Positions 6,306 through 16,534 of a stretch of DNA of 22,295 bases are shown one piece after another; position 1 is the stretch's first letter, and each line of letters starts with the position of its first letter. The notes below the pieces were generated by a model that did no database searches, was not told where the DNA came from, and saw nothing but the letters and a program-made list of their open reading frames with translations. A program made the translations under genes and the position numbers. The DNA is from Betaproteobacteria bacterium (lineage in GTDB: Bacteria > Pseudomonadota > Gammaproteobacteria > Burkholderiales > Thiobacillaceae): NCBI GenBank assembly GCA_020049245.1, contig JAIFLB010000087.1, forward strand, positions 1 to 22,295, in the 5' to 3' direction.

Positions 6306-8483
6306 TCAGAACGGAAACTCCAACGAGAGCGTCCAGCTGCGCGGTTGCTGCGGCATGTCGATAAAACTGCCGGCACCGGCCGCGACGTCATAGCGTTTGT
6401 CGAACAGGTTTTTAATGTCGAGCCAGGCGGTCGCTTTGCGGTTGATCAGCTTGTGCCAGCCGAGGTACAGGTCGGTGACGACGTAGCCCTGGGTCATCAT
6501 CCGATTCGGCGCGGTCAGGCGAACGTCGTTGCTGGTATCGCCGATCCAGAATACGCGTGGTGTGATGCTGAAACGGTCGAGATAGCGAAACGTGGTGCCC
6601 AGCTTGAGCTTGTGTGTTGCCGCGAACGGAATGTCGTATTCAGTGCCATTGGCGCTGGTGATAGTGCCCTTGATCCAGCTGACGCTGCTCCAGAGATCAC
6701 CCGACCAGCCCTGTCCAAGTTGAAAGCGATACTGCGCCATCAGATCCAGACCGGTGTGCTCCTCCTTGCCGGCGTTGATCTTCATGCGCGGGCCGATCAG
6801 CGTGGCGCCTGGAATGCTGGTGGTGTCATTCGGCATGCTGGGGCCGGTGATGATCAGATTCTCGATCCGACTATGGTAGGCGTTGGCGACCAGATTCAGT
6901 TCCGGACGCAAGCGCCAGTCCCAGGTCAGACTGAGCGTTTTGGCTTCTTCTGGCTCCAGGTCGAAGTTGGGCAGGCGAAACCCATTGTTGCTTTGATAGC
7001 CTCCAACTATCGGAGTAAATGACCCGAACGAGCCCAGGCTTTCTTCCGGCGAGGGTGCGCGGAAGGCTTCGCCATAAAGCAACTTGAAATAGTGCTTCTG
7101 CAAGGGATGCCACACCGCGCCGAGTCGAGCATTGGTGCTGTTGCCATATTCCGATTGCCGATCATGGCGAATGCCGGCCATGGTGGAGAACTGCTCGCTC
7201 CATTCCGATTGCAACTGGGTGTAGAAGGAATAGTTGTGAAAATCGGCGTCGTTGATGTTGATTGGCAACGTGTTGCTGGTGTTTGGATAGAACAGATTCT
7301 GTACCGCCGGGTCGAGATCGGTGTTGTATGGGCTGGGCAGGCTGCTGGCCTCAATGGCGAAGTAATCCTGGAAACCGAGTCCGACCAGCAAGCGATGACG
7401 ATCATCGATTTTCCAGTTCAGGTTCTGTTCGATATTCAGTCGTTCGCCGTGGACATAGGAATAGCCGGGGACAAAACCGCTGAAAACATTCACGTAATTG
7501 GATTCCGGATCGATTTCCTGTTGCGAGTAATCCAGCACGAGTTCACCCGATAAACGGGGTGTCAGTTGAAAGCGGTACTTGCCGTAAATCGTATCGGTCG
7601 TGGTGTCCCAGAAAGCGTCTTCCCGATAAAACGCGGTGGCAGAGGTGTCCCCCGTACTGGTCAGGCTGCGGAAATGATTGCGGTAATAGCCGAAGGTCAG
7701 GTCATCGCCGACATCCAGGCGGGCAAACAGGCTATGGCTTTTGATGCCGCCAACGTAGTCCTCCCGGTCAGCGGCAAGAATGCCGCCAGCATCGACCTTG
7801 GGAAAATCAGCCGGGTAATACTTGTCCAGCGGCGCGCGATCGGATTTTTGACTATGGCCGCCCATGCTCAACGCCAATTTGCTGTCGTTCTTGATGCTGG
7901 CGATGAATGAAGCTTCGCGGCTGCCGAAATTGCCGCCGCTTAGCGTGATCGAGGCGCCCGGCGCATCGGCGGCCTGGTCGGTGATGATGTTGATGACGCC
8001 GGCGACGGCATCGGCGCCATACAGCGCGGCGGCGGGGCCATAGAGAATTTCGACTTGTTTGGCTGGGTAAAGCGAGAAATTTTCGGCGATTGGAAAGGTG
8101 CCGCCGGCCGGGTGGCCGACGCGGACGCCGTCGAGCATGACCAGAATCTTGTTGCTGCCGCCATAGCCCTGGAGGGCGAAATTGTTGTAGGCAGAAGACT
8201 TGGTGCCGCGCATGAAATCGACACCCGGCAAGTCTTCCATCAGATCGGCCAGGTTGCGGTAGCGGCGTTCACGAATCTGCTCGCGGGTGATCACCATGAT
8301 GTGCGCCGGCGATTGGCTGCGCGTTTCTGATTGCCGCGAGGCGGTGATCACCGGCGTGTTGATCAGGTCTTCCAGCGACAGACCGAGCAGTTGCGAGATA
8401 TCGGTGTCATCCGCTGCCCAGCTGGGCACGCAAAACGCCAGCGCGGCTAGGCTGAGGCAGAGCGGTTGCAGTCGGCTGCGCAT
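6306..8483 (-). CDS. TonB-dependent outer-membrane receptor
   Basis: 725 residues from ATG 8483. A signal peptide (about 1-23, ending PSWA) leads to a plug domain (about 40-170) with VITASRQSETRSQSPA, the DLMEDLPGVDF segment, LVMLDGVRVG and EILYGPAAALYGADAVAGVI. A long C-terminal beta-barrel with alternating aromatic strands follows, and the chain ends in a terminal phenylalanine (LSLEFPF), the usual signal for outer-membrane insertion. Such receptors import scarce ligands or signal their presence using TonB energy; the ligand cannot be told from the sequence. It is the first gene of the operon, and no siderophore-synthesis or transport genes adjoin it. Its pairing with YfiR and a kinase suggests a sensing role. 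The gene starts 49 nt after serS and has only a weak ribosome-binding site. Confidence 0.92.
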   Translation of the reverse strand: MRSRLQPLCLSLAALAFCVPSWAADDTDISQLLGLSLEDLINTPVITASRQSETRSQSPAHIMVITREQIRERRYRNLADLMEDLPGVDFMRGTKSSAYNNFALQGYGGSNKILVMLDGVRVGHPAGGTFPIAENFSLYPAKQVEILYGPAAALYGADAVAGVINIITDQAADAPGASITLSGGNFGSREASFIASIKNDSKLALSMGGHSQKSDRAPLDKYYPADFPKVDAGGILAADREDYVGGIKSHSLFARLDVGDDLTFGYYRNHFRSLTSTGDTSATAFYREDAFWDTTTDTIYGKYRFQLTPRLSGELVLDYSQQEIDPESNYVNVFSGFVPGYSYVHGERLNIEQNLNWKIDDRHRLLVGLGFQDYFAIEASSLPSPYNTDLDPAVQNLFYPNTSNTLPININDADFHNYSFYTQLQSEWSEQFSTMAGIRHDRQSEYGNSTNARLGAVWHPLQKHYFKLLYGEAFRAPSPEESLGSFGSFTPIVGGYQSNNGFRLPNFDLEPEEAKTLSLTWDWRLRPELNLVANAYHSRIENLIITGPSMPNDTTSIPGATLIGPRMKINAGKEEHTGLDLMAQYRFQLGQGWSGDLWSSVSWIKGTITSANGTEYDIPFAATHKLKLGTTFRYLDRFSITPRVFWIGDTSNDVRLTAPNRMMTQGYVVTDLYLGWHKLINRKATAWLDIKNLFDKRYDVAAGAGSFIDMPQQPRSWTLSLEFPF

Positions 8484-8532
8484 GGCTCGTCCGGGAAAGG
8501 GGTTTATTCCCGCTGCTACCCCTTATTCCTGT

Positions 8533-9816
<1,284 letters not shown>

Positions 9817-9896
9817 GGGTTTCAGTCGGGAGGAAGTAAAAGGTAAAGGGTGGTCAAACAGAGGGGGCAGAAACCTGGCGATTGTAACCGGCTCGA

Positions 9897-12494
9897 TCAG
9901 CCCGCTTCCATGGCTAGACGCAGGGCGATGAAGGCGGCCTCGAGGTCTTCCTGGGCGGCGATGCAGGCCGGCCAGTCGGCGGCCTTGGCCAGGCTTTCGG
10001 TTTCGCTTGCCAGCGCGGTCATTGCTTCGGCGCCCATGTAGGCCGCCGCGCCCTTGATCTGATGCGCCTGGCGCGCGGTTTGCGTCGCATCGCGGTTTTC
10101 CACCGCCCGCGCCAAATCGGCAAGCAGACTTTCCGTGCTACTGATGAACAAGCGCAACATTTCCTCGATCTGGCGTTCGTCGTTGCGGCAGATGCGGCGC
10201 AGTTTTTCGCGGTCGAAACCGTTTGCCGGGGCCGTTTCCAGTTCAGCGGGTGCGGCTTGTTGCGCCAGGCGGGCGCGATCAGGCAGCCAGCGCGCCAGTG
10301 TCTTGACCAGATCGCTTTCCTGGAGTGGCTTGACCAGATAGTCGTCCATGCCGGCGTCCCGGCAAACCTCGTCATAACCGGCCATTGCATTGGCGGTCAG
10401 CGCGATGATCGGCAGACGGCTGCGATTATGTTTTACCTCACGCTCGCGCACCGCCCGGGTCGCGGTGAGACCGTCCCATTCCGGCATCTGGCAATCCATC
10501 AGCACCAGATCGACCACGTCCTGTTCGAGTTGCTGGTAGGCGGCTTTGCCGTCATTGGCGACCAGAACCGAGACGCCCAGGTTTTCCAGCATGTAACTGA
10601 GTAGCTTCTGGTTGATCGGGTTGTCCTCCGCTACCAGCACCTTGACGCCTGGGAAGCTGGCCGATCTCGCCGTTGCGTTGCCATCGGCCGGGTCCGGTAT
10701 CGGGTCGGACTCGATAAAGGGCAGCGGCAGACGCAAGTGGAAACTGCTGCCCTGGCCAGGCGCGCTTTGCAGGCTCAGCTCGCCACCCATCAACTCGGCG
10801 AGCTGGCGGCAGATGGTGAGGCCGAGTCCGGTGCCGCCGTATTTTCGGCTGACCGAGCCGTCGGCCTGGGCAAAGGCCTGGAAAACGCGGCTCTGGGTTT
10901 CGCCGTCCATCCCGATGCCGCTGTCAATGACGCTGAACTGAAGTTCGTTCGGCACGTTTTCGACACGCGTGACACTGAGTCGAATCTCGCCCTGTTCGGT
11001 GAACTTGAGCGCGTTGTCGAGCAGATTGAGCAGAATCTGTCGCACCCGCAACGGGTCTCCGCGCACCCATTCCGGCAGCTTTTCATCCCGCTCCAGGCGC
11101 AGCGCGAGGTGCTTCGCATCGGCGCGCGGCACATACAGTTCGATGACGTCTTTCAACAGACTGTTGAGGTTGAAGTCGATGCTTTCGATGTTCAGGTGAC
11201 CGGCTTCGATCTTGGAAAAATCGAGCAGGTCGTTGATCACGCCCATCAACGCCTCCGCCGAATGGGCGACGGTCGCGGCGTAGTCGCGCTGGCGCGGGTT
11301 CAGATCGCTGCCAAGCAGCAATTGCGTCATGCCCAGAATGCCGTTCATCGGTGTGCGGATTTCATGGCTGACATTGGCGACGAATTGCGACTTCATTTCA
11401 TTTGCCCGCAAGGCCGCGTCGCGCGCTGCTTTCAATGCCGACTCCGCTTCCTGCTGCACCGAGATGTCGCGCATGATGGCCTGGATCACCGGTTCGTCAT
11501 CGAATGTCATCGCATGCAGCGCGATCTCGGCGGGGAACGTGCTGCCATCCGGTCGGCGCGCGGTCCACTGAAAGAAGGCGTGCCCTTGTTCCACCGCTTG
11601 GCGAATATGGCGGTCAGCCAGAAGATAAGGCGGTGTGCCGCAGGGCTGGTTTTCGATGCCGAGATCTTCCGGTCGGCGTTGCAGAAAATCTTCCACCCGA
11701 TTCATATGGAACATTTCCAGCGTCGCCGGGTTGCAGTCGGAAAAGCCATTGCGATCGAGGATGACGATGCCGTCGGTATTGGTCTCGAACAGAGTCTGGT
11801 ATTTGGTGCGTTCGCGCTCGATGCCGGCTGCCAGGTTCGAAGTGCGGCGGATCACTGTTACTGCAACCAAACCCGCCGCCAACACCGCCAAGGCGCCGAG
11901 CGAGATCATCAGGACACGGGTGCGGATGTAATCGGCGCGCGCTGCATCGGCGGCGAATTGGGTCATCTCGCGTTGAATCTGGGTCAGTGCATCCAGTTCC
12001 TTGACCAGTTCACGCTGCATGGGAATGCCTTCTCTCTGCAGTTCGTCGAAGGCGAGAAAGGTATAGCCCTCGACCGCCAGATCGACTGTCCGCACCATCA
12101 CCGGCTGGTTGGCGCGGGTGAGACGGTCGATCCGTTCGAGCACTTCCTTTTCGCGCGGCCGGATGGCCAGTTTTTCGAGTTCGAGGCGGACTTGTTGATA
12201 CGCCGAGCCAAAATTGTAGAAGCGCAGCATTTCCTGGTCTTTTTCGAACGCATCGCCGGAAACCACAATGGTCAGCATGGAGATCGCGCGGTCACGCAGG
12301 ATGTCGCGCATCTGGTTGGCAAGCCGGCTTTTGACGCTGTTTTCCTGCACGATGGATTCAAGGTGTGCATTGGTTGCCGCCAGTTGATGCAGGCCGAGAA
12401 AGATCAGCGCGATGATCAACGCCAACGCCAGGGCAAAACCGGCGCCAACGGTCGAGATGAGCTTGCGTGGCAGGTATGCGATGCGGGCGGACAT
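9897..12494 (-). CDS. Hybrid sensor histidine kinase (4-helix sensor, PAS, HisKA, HATPase, REC, HPt)
   Basis: 865 residues from ATG 12494. Membrane helix 1 (about 15-36), an all-helical periplasmic region (40-190) of four-helix-bundle type, membrane helix 2 (about 192-214), a PAS domain (230-350), coiled coil, HisKA with H377 (NVSHEIRTPMNGILGM), ATPase domain with N-box NLLDNALKF (490-498), DSGIGM (524-529) and GGTGLGL (553-559), a receiver (617-738) with D667 (LVLMDCQMPEWDG) and K722, and an HPt domain (about 755-860) with H811 (AHQIKGAAAYMG). All phosphorelay residues are present, so it should run a full His-Asp-His relay and pass phosphate to a separate regulator. No response regulator gene is adjacent in its own unit; the REC-GGEEF cyclase further downstream is a possible target. 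It is divergent from the solute-binding protein gene. Confidence 0.94.
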   Translation of the reverse strand: MSARIAYLPRKLISTVGAGFALALALIIALIFLGLHQLAATNAHLESIVQENSVKSRLANQMRDILRDRAISMLTIVVSGDAFEKDQEMLRFYNFGSAYQQVRLELEKLAIRPREKEVLERIDRLTRANQPVMVRTVDLAVEGYTFLAFDELQREGIPMQRELVKELDALTQIQREMTQFAADAARADYIRTRVLMISLGALAVLAAGLVAVTVIRRTSNLAAGIERERTKYQTLFETNTDGIVILDRNGFSDCNPATLEMFHMNRVEDFLQRRPEDLGIENQPCGTPPYLLADRHIRQAVEQGHAFFQWTARRPDGSTFPAEIALHAMTFDDEPVIQAIMRDISVQQEAESALKAARDAALRANEMKSQFVANVSHEIRTPMNGILGMTQLLLGSDLNPRQRDYAATVAHSAEALMGVINDLLDFSKIEAGHLNIESIDFNLNSLLKDVIELYVPRADAKHLALRLERDEKLPEWVRGDPLRVRQILLNLLDNALKFTEQGEIRLSVTRVENVPNELQFSVIDSGIGMDGETQSRVFQAFAQADGSVSRKYGGTGLGLTICRQLAELMGGELSLQSAPGQGSSFHLRLPLPFIESDPIPDPADGNATARSASFPGVKVLVAEDNPINQKLLSYMLENLGVSVLVANDGKAAYQQLEQDVVDLVLMDCQMPEWDGLTATRAVREREVKHNRSRLPIIALTANAMAGYDEVCRDAGMDDYLVKPLQESDLVKTLARWLPDRARLAQQAAPAELETAPANGFDREKLRRICRNDERQIEEMLRLFISSTESLLADLARAVENRDATQTARQAHQIKGAAAYMGAEAMTALASETESLAKAADWPACIAAQEDLEAAFIALRLAMEAG

Positions 12495-12721
12495 GGATAT
12501 TCCAGAGGATGAGTACGGTCATGTTAGCGCGCCGGTGTGACGCTGCGTATGGGACTAAATGCCCATTCAGGAAGACGCTTCAGGCGCGCGCGGTTTGGCA
12601 ATCGGTTTGACTATTCCTCAAGAATTTCTCCAACTGGACGAAAATGGATGCGATCACTTTTACCGGCAATGCGGCGCTGCTGACGGTCAGATTGGTCTTG
12701 CAAACAGGATGAGGAGTTTTC
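12495..12721. other. Divergent intergenic region between kinase and solute-binding protein genes
   Basis: 227 nt must hold promoters for both directions. A TTGACT at 12607-12612 resembles a -35 box for the + strand, but no acceptable -10 lies 16-18 nt further on, so no promoter is claimed. The only firm signal is the ribosome-binding site next to the downstream gene. Confidence 0.4.
12711..12716 (+). promoter_or_regulatory. Ribosome-binding site of the solute-binding protein gene
   Basis: GAGGAG ends 5 nt before ATG 12722. It fixes that start and excludes an overlapping frame opening at 12559. Confidence 0.8.
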
Positions 12722-13615
12722 ATGAACAAACTAATCGTGTCGTGCGCAGGCATATTGATGCTGTTCGGTTTCGTCTGGCAGGCACAGGCCAGTGATCTGG
12801 ATGAAATCAAGGCGCGCGGCGTCCTGCGTCATCTTGGCATTCCATACGCAAATTTCGTGACTGGCGCCGGCGATGGCTTGGACGTCGAAATCATCAAGCG
12901 CTTTGCCCAGCATCTAGGGGTGAAATATCAGTACGTCGCTACCGACTGGAAGCGCGGATTGGGCGATCTCGCCGGCAAGAAAATCGATCCGCATGGCGGC
13001 AAACTGAAAGTGATCGGTGAGGCCCCGATGCGAGGCGACCTGATTGCCAATGGCCTCACCGTACTGGCCAGCCGCAAGGCATTGATTGATTATTCCGTAC
13101 CGACCTTTCCCAGCGGCGTCTGGCTGGTGGCACGGGCGGAAGCGCCGATGAAGCCGATTGCCGCTAGCGGCAATCTGAACGATGACATTCGCCAGACCAA
13201 GGCGAAACTTTCGGGTACCAGCCTGCTGGTGATGGAAGCGACCTGCCTCGACCCCAATCTGTACAACCTGGCCGACAAGGGATACGACCTGCGTTATTAC
13301 ACCCGGAGTACCAATCTGAATGAAATGGTGCCGGCCATCCTGAATCGGGATGCGGAAACCACGTTGCTGGATGTGCCGGATGCGCTGATCGCGCTGGAAA
13401 AGTGGCCGGGCAGCATCAAGGTGATTGGCCCCATTTCGGACAAACAACTGATGGGGGTTGGTTTTCGCAAGACTTCGCCAAAGTTGCGCGCCGCTTTCGA
13501 CGATTTCTTCACCCGGATGCGCAAGGATGGAAGCTATAACGTGCTGGTGCGCAAGTATTACCCCTCGGCGTTAAGCTATTTCCCCGAGTTTTTCCAGGCT
13601 GATCGGGAACCCTGA
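12722..13615 (+). CDS. Periplasmic solute-binding protein (bacterial family 3 type)
   Basis: 297 residues. A signal peptide (about 1-23, LIVSCAGILMLFGFVWQAQA) is followed by the two-lobed family-3 pattern: LDEIKARGVLRHLG at the mature start, DGLDVEIIKRFAQHLGVKY, a crossover with VLASRKALIDYSVPTF, LLDVPDALIALEKWPG in lobe 2, and a C-terminal GVGFRKTSPKLRAAFDDFF with a KYYP tail. Members usually bind amino acids for ABC importers, but no permease or ATPase gene is here. The next gene, 7 nt downstream on the same strand, is a membrane-bound GGDEF-EAL protein. The likely role is therefore as a ligand-sensing subunit acting on that enzyme's periplasmic part; this is inferred from gene order. The ligand is unknown. 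Confidence 0.87.
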   Translation: MNKLIVSCAGILMLFGFVWQAQASDLDEIKARGVLRHLGIPYANFVTGAGDGLDVEIIKRFAQHLGVKYQYVATDWKRGLGDLAGKKIDPHGGKLKVIGEAPMRGDLIANGLTVLASRKALIDYSVPTFPSGVWLVARAEAPMKPIAASGNLNDDIRQTKAKLSGTSLLVMEATCLDPNLYNLADKGYDLRYYTRSTNLNEMVPAILNRDAETTLLDVPDALIALEKWPGSIKVIGPISDKQLMGVGFRKTSPKLRAAFDDFFTRMRKDGSYNVLVRKYYPSALSYFPEFFQADREP

Positions 13616-13622
13616 GTCGGTT

Positions 13623-16070
13623 ATGAGCATGGTCTCGTCGCGGCGTTTCAACCTGCCGCTTTGGCTGGTGGGTTTGTTTGTCGCCTATTCGTTGATGCTG
13701 GTGTGGAGCAACTACAACTCACAACAGCAAATTCGCGCTTCCTCGCTGCATGAATTCAATCTGCAGGCGGAACAACGCGCCGCCGCGCTGACTGATTTTT
13801 TCGCTACCCGCCGCGCCGATCTGCTTGAACTGGCGGAGCTGAATGAACTGGCGGGTTTTTTCGCCAATCGAGATCTACAGATGTCGATGGAATATGGGCT
13901 GCGCATCAATCTGCTGGCGATCGAAGCCGGTTTCCGGCGTGTGATGGCGCGCAAGCAGACCGCAGGCCGCGCCATTTACGACAGCATCGTTCTGGTCGAT
14001 CACGCCGGGCAGCTGCTCGCCAGCGCGGGGACCGGGCTGCCTGCCGACTTCGATGCGCGTCGCTTGCTGACGCGGGAACGTGATCAGGTGGTAACGCTGT
14101 TTGACGCTCTGGCGCACAGGCTGGTGACTACGGCGCCGGTTTACTACAAGGACAAGCCTGTCGGACAGATCATAACTTTCATCAATATTTCGCTGTTTGA
14201 ACGTTATTACCTGCAAAGCAACAGCCTGGATGCCTGGAATGAAGTTCTGGTTGACGCGCAAGGCGTGCCGGTGTTCGGCCTCTCTCCACATCTGGTGGAT
14301 ATGCAAAAAGCGAAACCGGTCATACAGCAAATGAAGAGCGGGGTAATCCTGCAACTCGGCCGGCAACTCGGCCCTGAAAATGCCTTCTCTGGTGAGGGCG
14401 TGCTGTTGGTGAAATGGGCGATCGAGGGTTCACCCTATCATCTGCTGACACTGATTCCGCCCGACATGCTGGATCAACGCCTCACTTCCCCGATTTACCT
14501 GATTGCGGCGGGTTCGGTGCCTTTGATCGTATTGTTTTCGTTGCTCTATTTTCGCCACATGCAGCAAATCAACCAGGAGTTGGTCAACCGCTATCGGGAG
14601 AGTGATCGCAAGCGCGACGAGTTGGCCGGAAAATTCTCCGCGCTGGAATTGGAGATTCAGCGCCGCGAGGCGGTTGAGCTGGAATTGCGCAGGAAGGGGC
14701 AGGAACTCGAGGAAAGGTCAAAGGAACTCCAGTCGGCAAATGCTGCAGCGTCGCATCTGGCGCGTTACGATAGTTTGACCGGCCTGAGCAACCGCATGAT
14801 GTACCGCGAGGCGTTGCAACACTCGATCCTGCTGGCACAGCGTGAAAACAGGCGTCTGGCCGTGCTGTTCCTCGATCTCGATCATTTCAAGCGCGTCAAC
14901 GATAGTCTTGGCCACAGCGTGGGTGATCGACTTCTGCAGGAAATTGCGCACCGGCTGGTGAATTGCATTCGAGAGACCGACAACATTGCGCGTGCGGCGG
15001 ACGACAGCGAAGGCTGGCATGTGGCGCGTCAGGGCGGTGATGAATTCACCATACTGCTGAACAACGTGGAGCAGACTTTTGTTGTCGCCCATGTGGCAAG
15101 CCGGATCATCGAGGCGATGACCCAGCCTTTGCTGGTAGCCGGCCACAATCTGCTGATGACTTGCAGCATCGGCATCAGCGTCTACCCCGAGGATGGCCTG
15201 GATGCCGACAGCCTGCTGAAGAATGCCGATACCGCGATGTATAGCGCCAAGGAGGGCGGCCGCAACAAGTATCAGTTCTTCGAGGCCGCGATGCAGGCCG
15301 GCATCATGCAACGGCTGGAACTGGACACTGACCTGGCGCAGGCGTTGGACAGAGGTCAGCTGATCGTGCATTACCAGCCGATCGCCCACGCTGCCGATTG
15401 CCGGATTTTTGCCTGTGAGGCGCTATTGCGCTGGCATCACCCGACCAAGGGCTGGATACCGCCGAGTGAATTCATCCCGTTGGCGGAAGAGTCGGGACAG
15501 ATCATTCCGATCACCAATTTTGTGCTTGCCCATGCCGCCCAGCAGGCGCGTCATTGGCTGAACAGTGCTGGCTGGACGCCACGCATCGCGGTCAATCTGT
15601 CCGGTCGCGTGCTTGATCTGGTCGACGTGCCACTGATGATGGCCAGCGCGCTTCGCGCCGGACCGTCAAACACGTCCTGGCTGGAACTGGAACTGACCGA
15701 AAGTACCTTGATGCAGAAGTACGACAGCGTGCGCGGCATTCTGGATAGTTTGCGCGAACTCAATGTCAGCATTTCGATTGATGATTTTGGTACCGGCTAT
15801 TCCTCGCTGGCTTACCTGAAGGCTTTCCCCATCGATACGTTGAAGATCGACCGTTCCTTTGTCATCGACCTGCCGCACGATAGTGACAGCACCGCCATCG
15901 TGCGCGCGATCATTGCGCTGGCGCATTCGCTGAATCTGGAAGTCATCGCCGAAGGTGTCGAGACCGAAGAACAACTGGCATTCTTGAATGCCGCTGGGTG
16001 CGAATATGTTCAGGGTTATCTGATTGGAAAACCGGCTGCCGCCGAAACGCTGACTATTGCCGCAGCCTGA
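13623..16070 (+). CDS. Membrane-bound GGDEF-EAL protein with periplasmic sensor domain
   Basis: 815 residues from ATG 13623 (ATG 13629 is possible; the ribosome-binding site is weak). Membrane helix 1 (about 11-29), a large periplasmic domain of Cache-like appearance (40-285), membrane helix 2 (about 290-309), a charged coiled coil (315-378), then GGDEF (380-555) with YDSLTGLSNR, DLDHFKRVND and GGDEF at 471-475, and EAL (565-812) with EALLRW at 599-604, NLSGR, ELTES, DDFGTGYSS (720-728), KIDRSF and EGVETEEQ. Both catalytic signatures are intact, so it could make or degrade c-di-GMP; such dual proteins often use one activity only. The I-site-like RETD (450-453) lies 17 residues before GGDEF instead of five because of a short insertion. 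It forms a two-gene unit with the solute-binding protein. Confidence 0.93.
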   Translation: MSMVSSRRFNLPLWLVGLFVAYSLMLVWSNYNSQQQIRASSLHEFNLQAEQRAAALTDFFATRRADLLELAELNELAGFFANRDLQMSMEYGLRINLLAIEAGFRRVMARKQTAGRAIYDSIVLVDHAGQLLASAGTGLPADFDARRLLTRERDQVVTLFDALAHRLVTTAPVYYKDKPVGQIITFINISLFERYYLQSNSLDAWNEVLVDAQGVPVFGLSPHLVDMQKAKPVIQQMKSGVILQLGRQLGPENAFSGEGVLLVKWAIEGSPYHLLTLIPPDMLDQRLTSPIYLIAAGSVPLIVLFSLLYFRHMQQINQELVNRYRESDRKRDELAGKFSALELEIQRREAVELELRRKGQELEERSKELQSANAAASHLARYDSLTGLSNRMMYREALQHSILLAQRENRRLAVLFLDLDHFKRVNDSLGHSVGDRLLQEIAHRLVNCIRETDNIARAADDSEGWHVARQGGDEFTILLNNVEQTFVVAHVASRIIEAMTQPLLVAGHNLLMTCSIGISVYPEDGLDADSLLKNADTAMYSAKEGGRNKYQFFEAAMQAGIMQRLELDTDLAQALDRGQLIVHYQPIAHAADCRIFACEALLRWHHPTKGWIPPSEFIPLAEESGQIIPITNFVLAHAAQQARHWLNSAGWTPRIAVNLSGRVLDLVDVPLMMASALRAGPSNTSWLELELTESTLMQKYDSVRGILDSLRELNVSISIDDFGTGYSSLAYLKAFPIDTLKIDRSFVIDLPHDSDSTAIVRAIIALAHSLNLEVIAEGVETEEQLAFLNAAGCEYVQGYLIGKPAAAETLTIAAA

Positions 16071-16126
16071 GACTTGGGCTTCGGGCTGGTTCAGTTGTTG
16101 TCGGTTCAGTTTTGCCTCGCCACTGG

Positions 16127-16534
16127 TCAGCTTTCCCGGCGAGCTTCGATTTCGAACACATTGTCCCGGTAGGGATGTTTGCCGCGCAGCCCGGCCCATA
16201 AGCTGGCGAGCGGATAGGCCAACAGGAACAAACCGCCCCAGCGTTCGTATTGCGCGACATGTATCCGTTCATGCCGCCGCGTTTGTGCCAGCGCCATGCT
16301 GGATTGCGCCAGCACGACATGACCGAAGGTGATCGCCGCCGCCGGGCCGGAGAAGGGCAATCGGCGCGACAGCAGCCAGCCTGGAAAGCCGCCGGATATT
16401 TCCAGCACGCCAGTGTGCCAGCGCGCCTTGCCGCGACCGGTGCCACGACCCAAGAGCACGCCGGCGGCGAGCATAAGTCCGAGCAGGCTGGCTGGCGCGG
16501 CCCAGAGATAGACCAGCCGGCTCTTCTTTCTCAA
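16127..16534 (-). CDS. Small membrane protein with HExxH motif
   Basis: 135 residues starting at TTG 16534, which overlaps the stop codon of the zinc-peptidase gene upstream as TTGA. This suggests translational coupling. It has a membrane helix near the N-terminus (about 9-29), a hydrophobic stretch around 63-82, the motif HERIH (88-92) followed by VAQYERWG with E97, a third hydrophobic segment (101-116) and the end KHPYRDNVFEIEA. HExxH is the zinc-binding helix of many metallopeptidases. I do not recognise a named family and cannot say that it is active. It could be a membrane partner or a minimal peptidase itself. Its adjacency to a YpfJ-type zinc protein is the main functional hint. Confidence 0.75.
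   Translation of the reverse strand: MRKKSRLVYLWAAPASLLGLMLAAGVLLGRGTGRGKARWHTGVLEISGGFPGWLLSRRLPFSGPAAAITFGHVVLAQSSMALAQTRRHERIHVAQYERWGGLFLLAYPLASLWAGLRGKHPYRDNVFEIEARRES

Noticed and set aside
8492..8512. CGGGAA / TTCCCG hairpin between serS and the receptor gene as a terminator
   Set aside because: Only six base pairs with a 9-nt loop, no U-run, and very close to the receptor start codon. Too weak to call.
10737..12512. 591-codon + strand open frame opposite the second kinase
   Set aside because: Same composition bias and complete overlap with a well-supported kinase gene.
12607..12634. TTGACT as a -35 box for the solute-binding protein gene
   Set aside because: No acceptable -10 element at 16-18 bp; the hexamer at the right distance is CCAACT.
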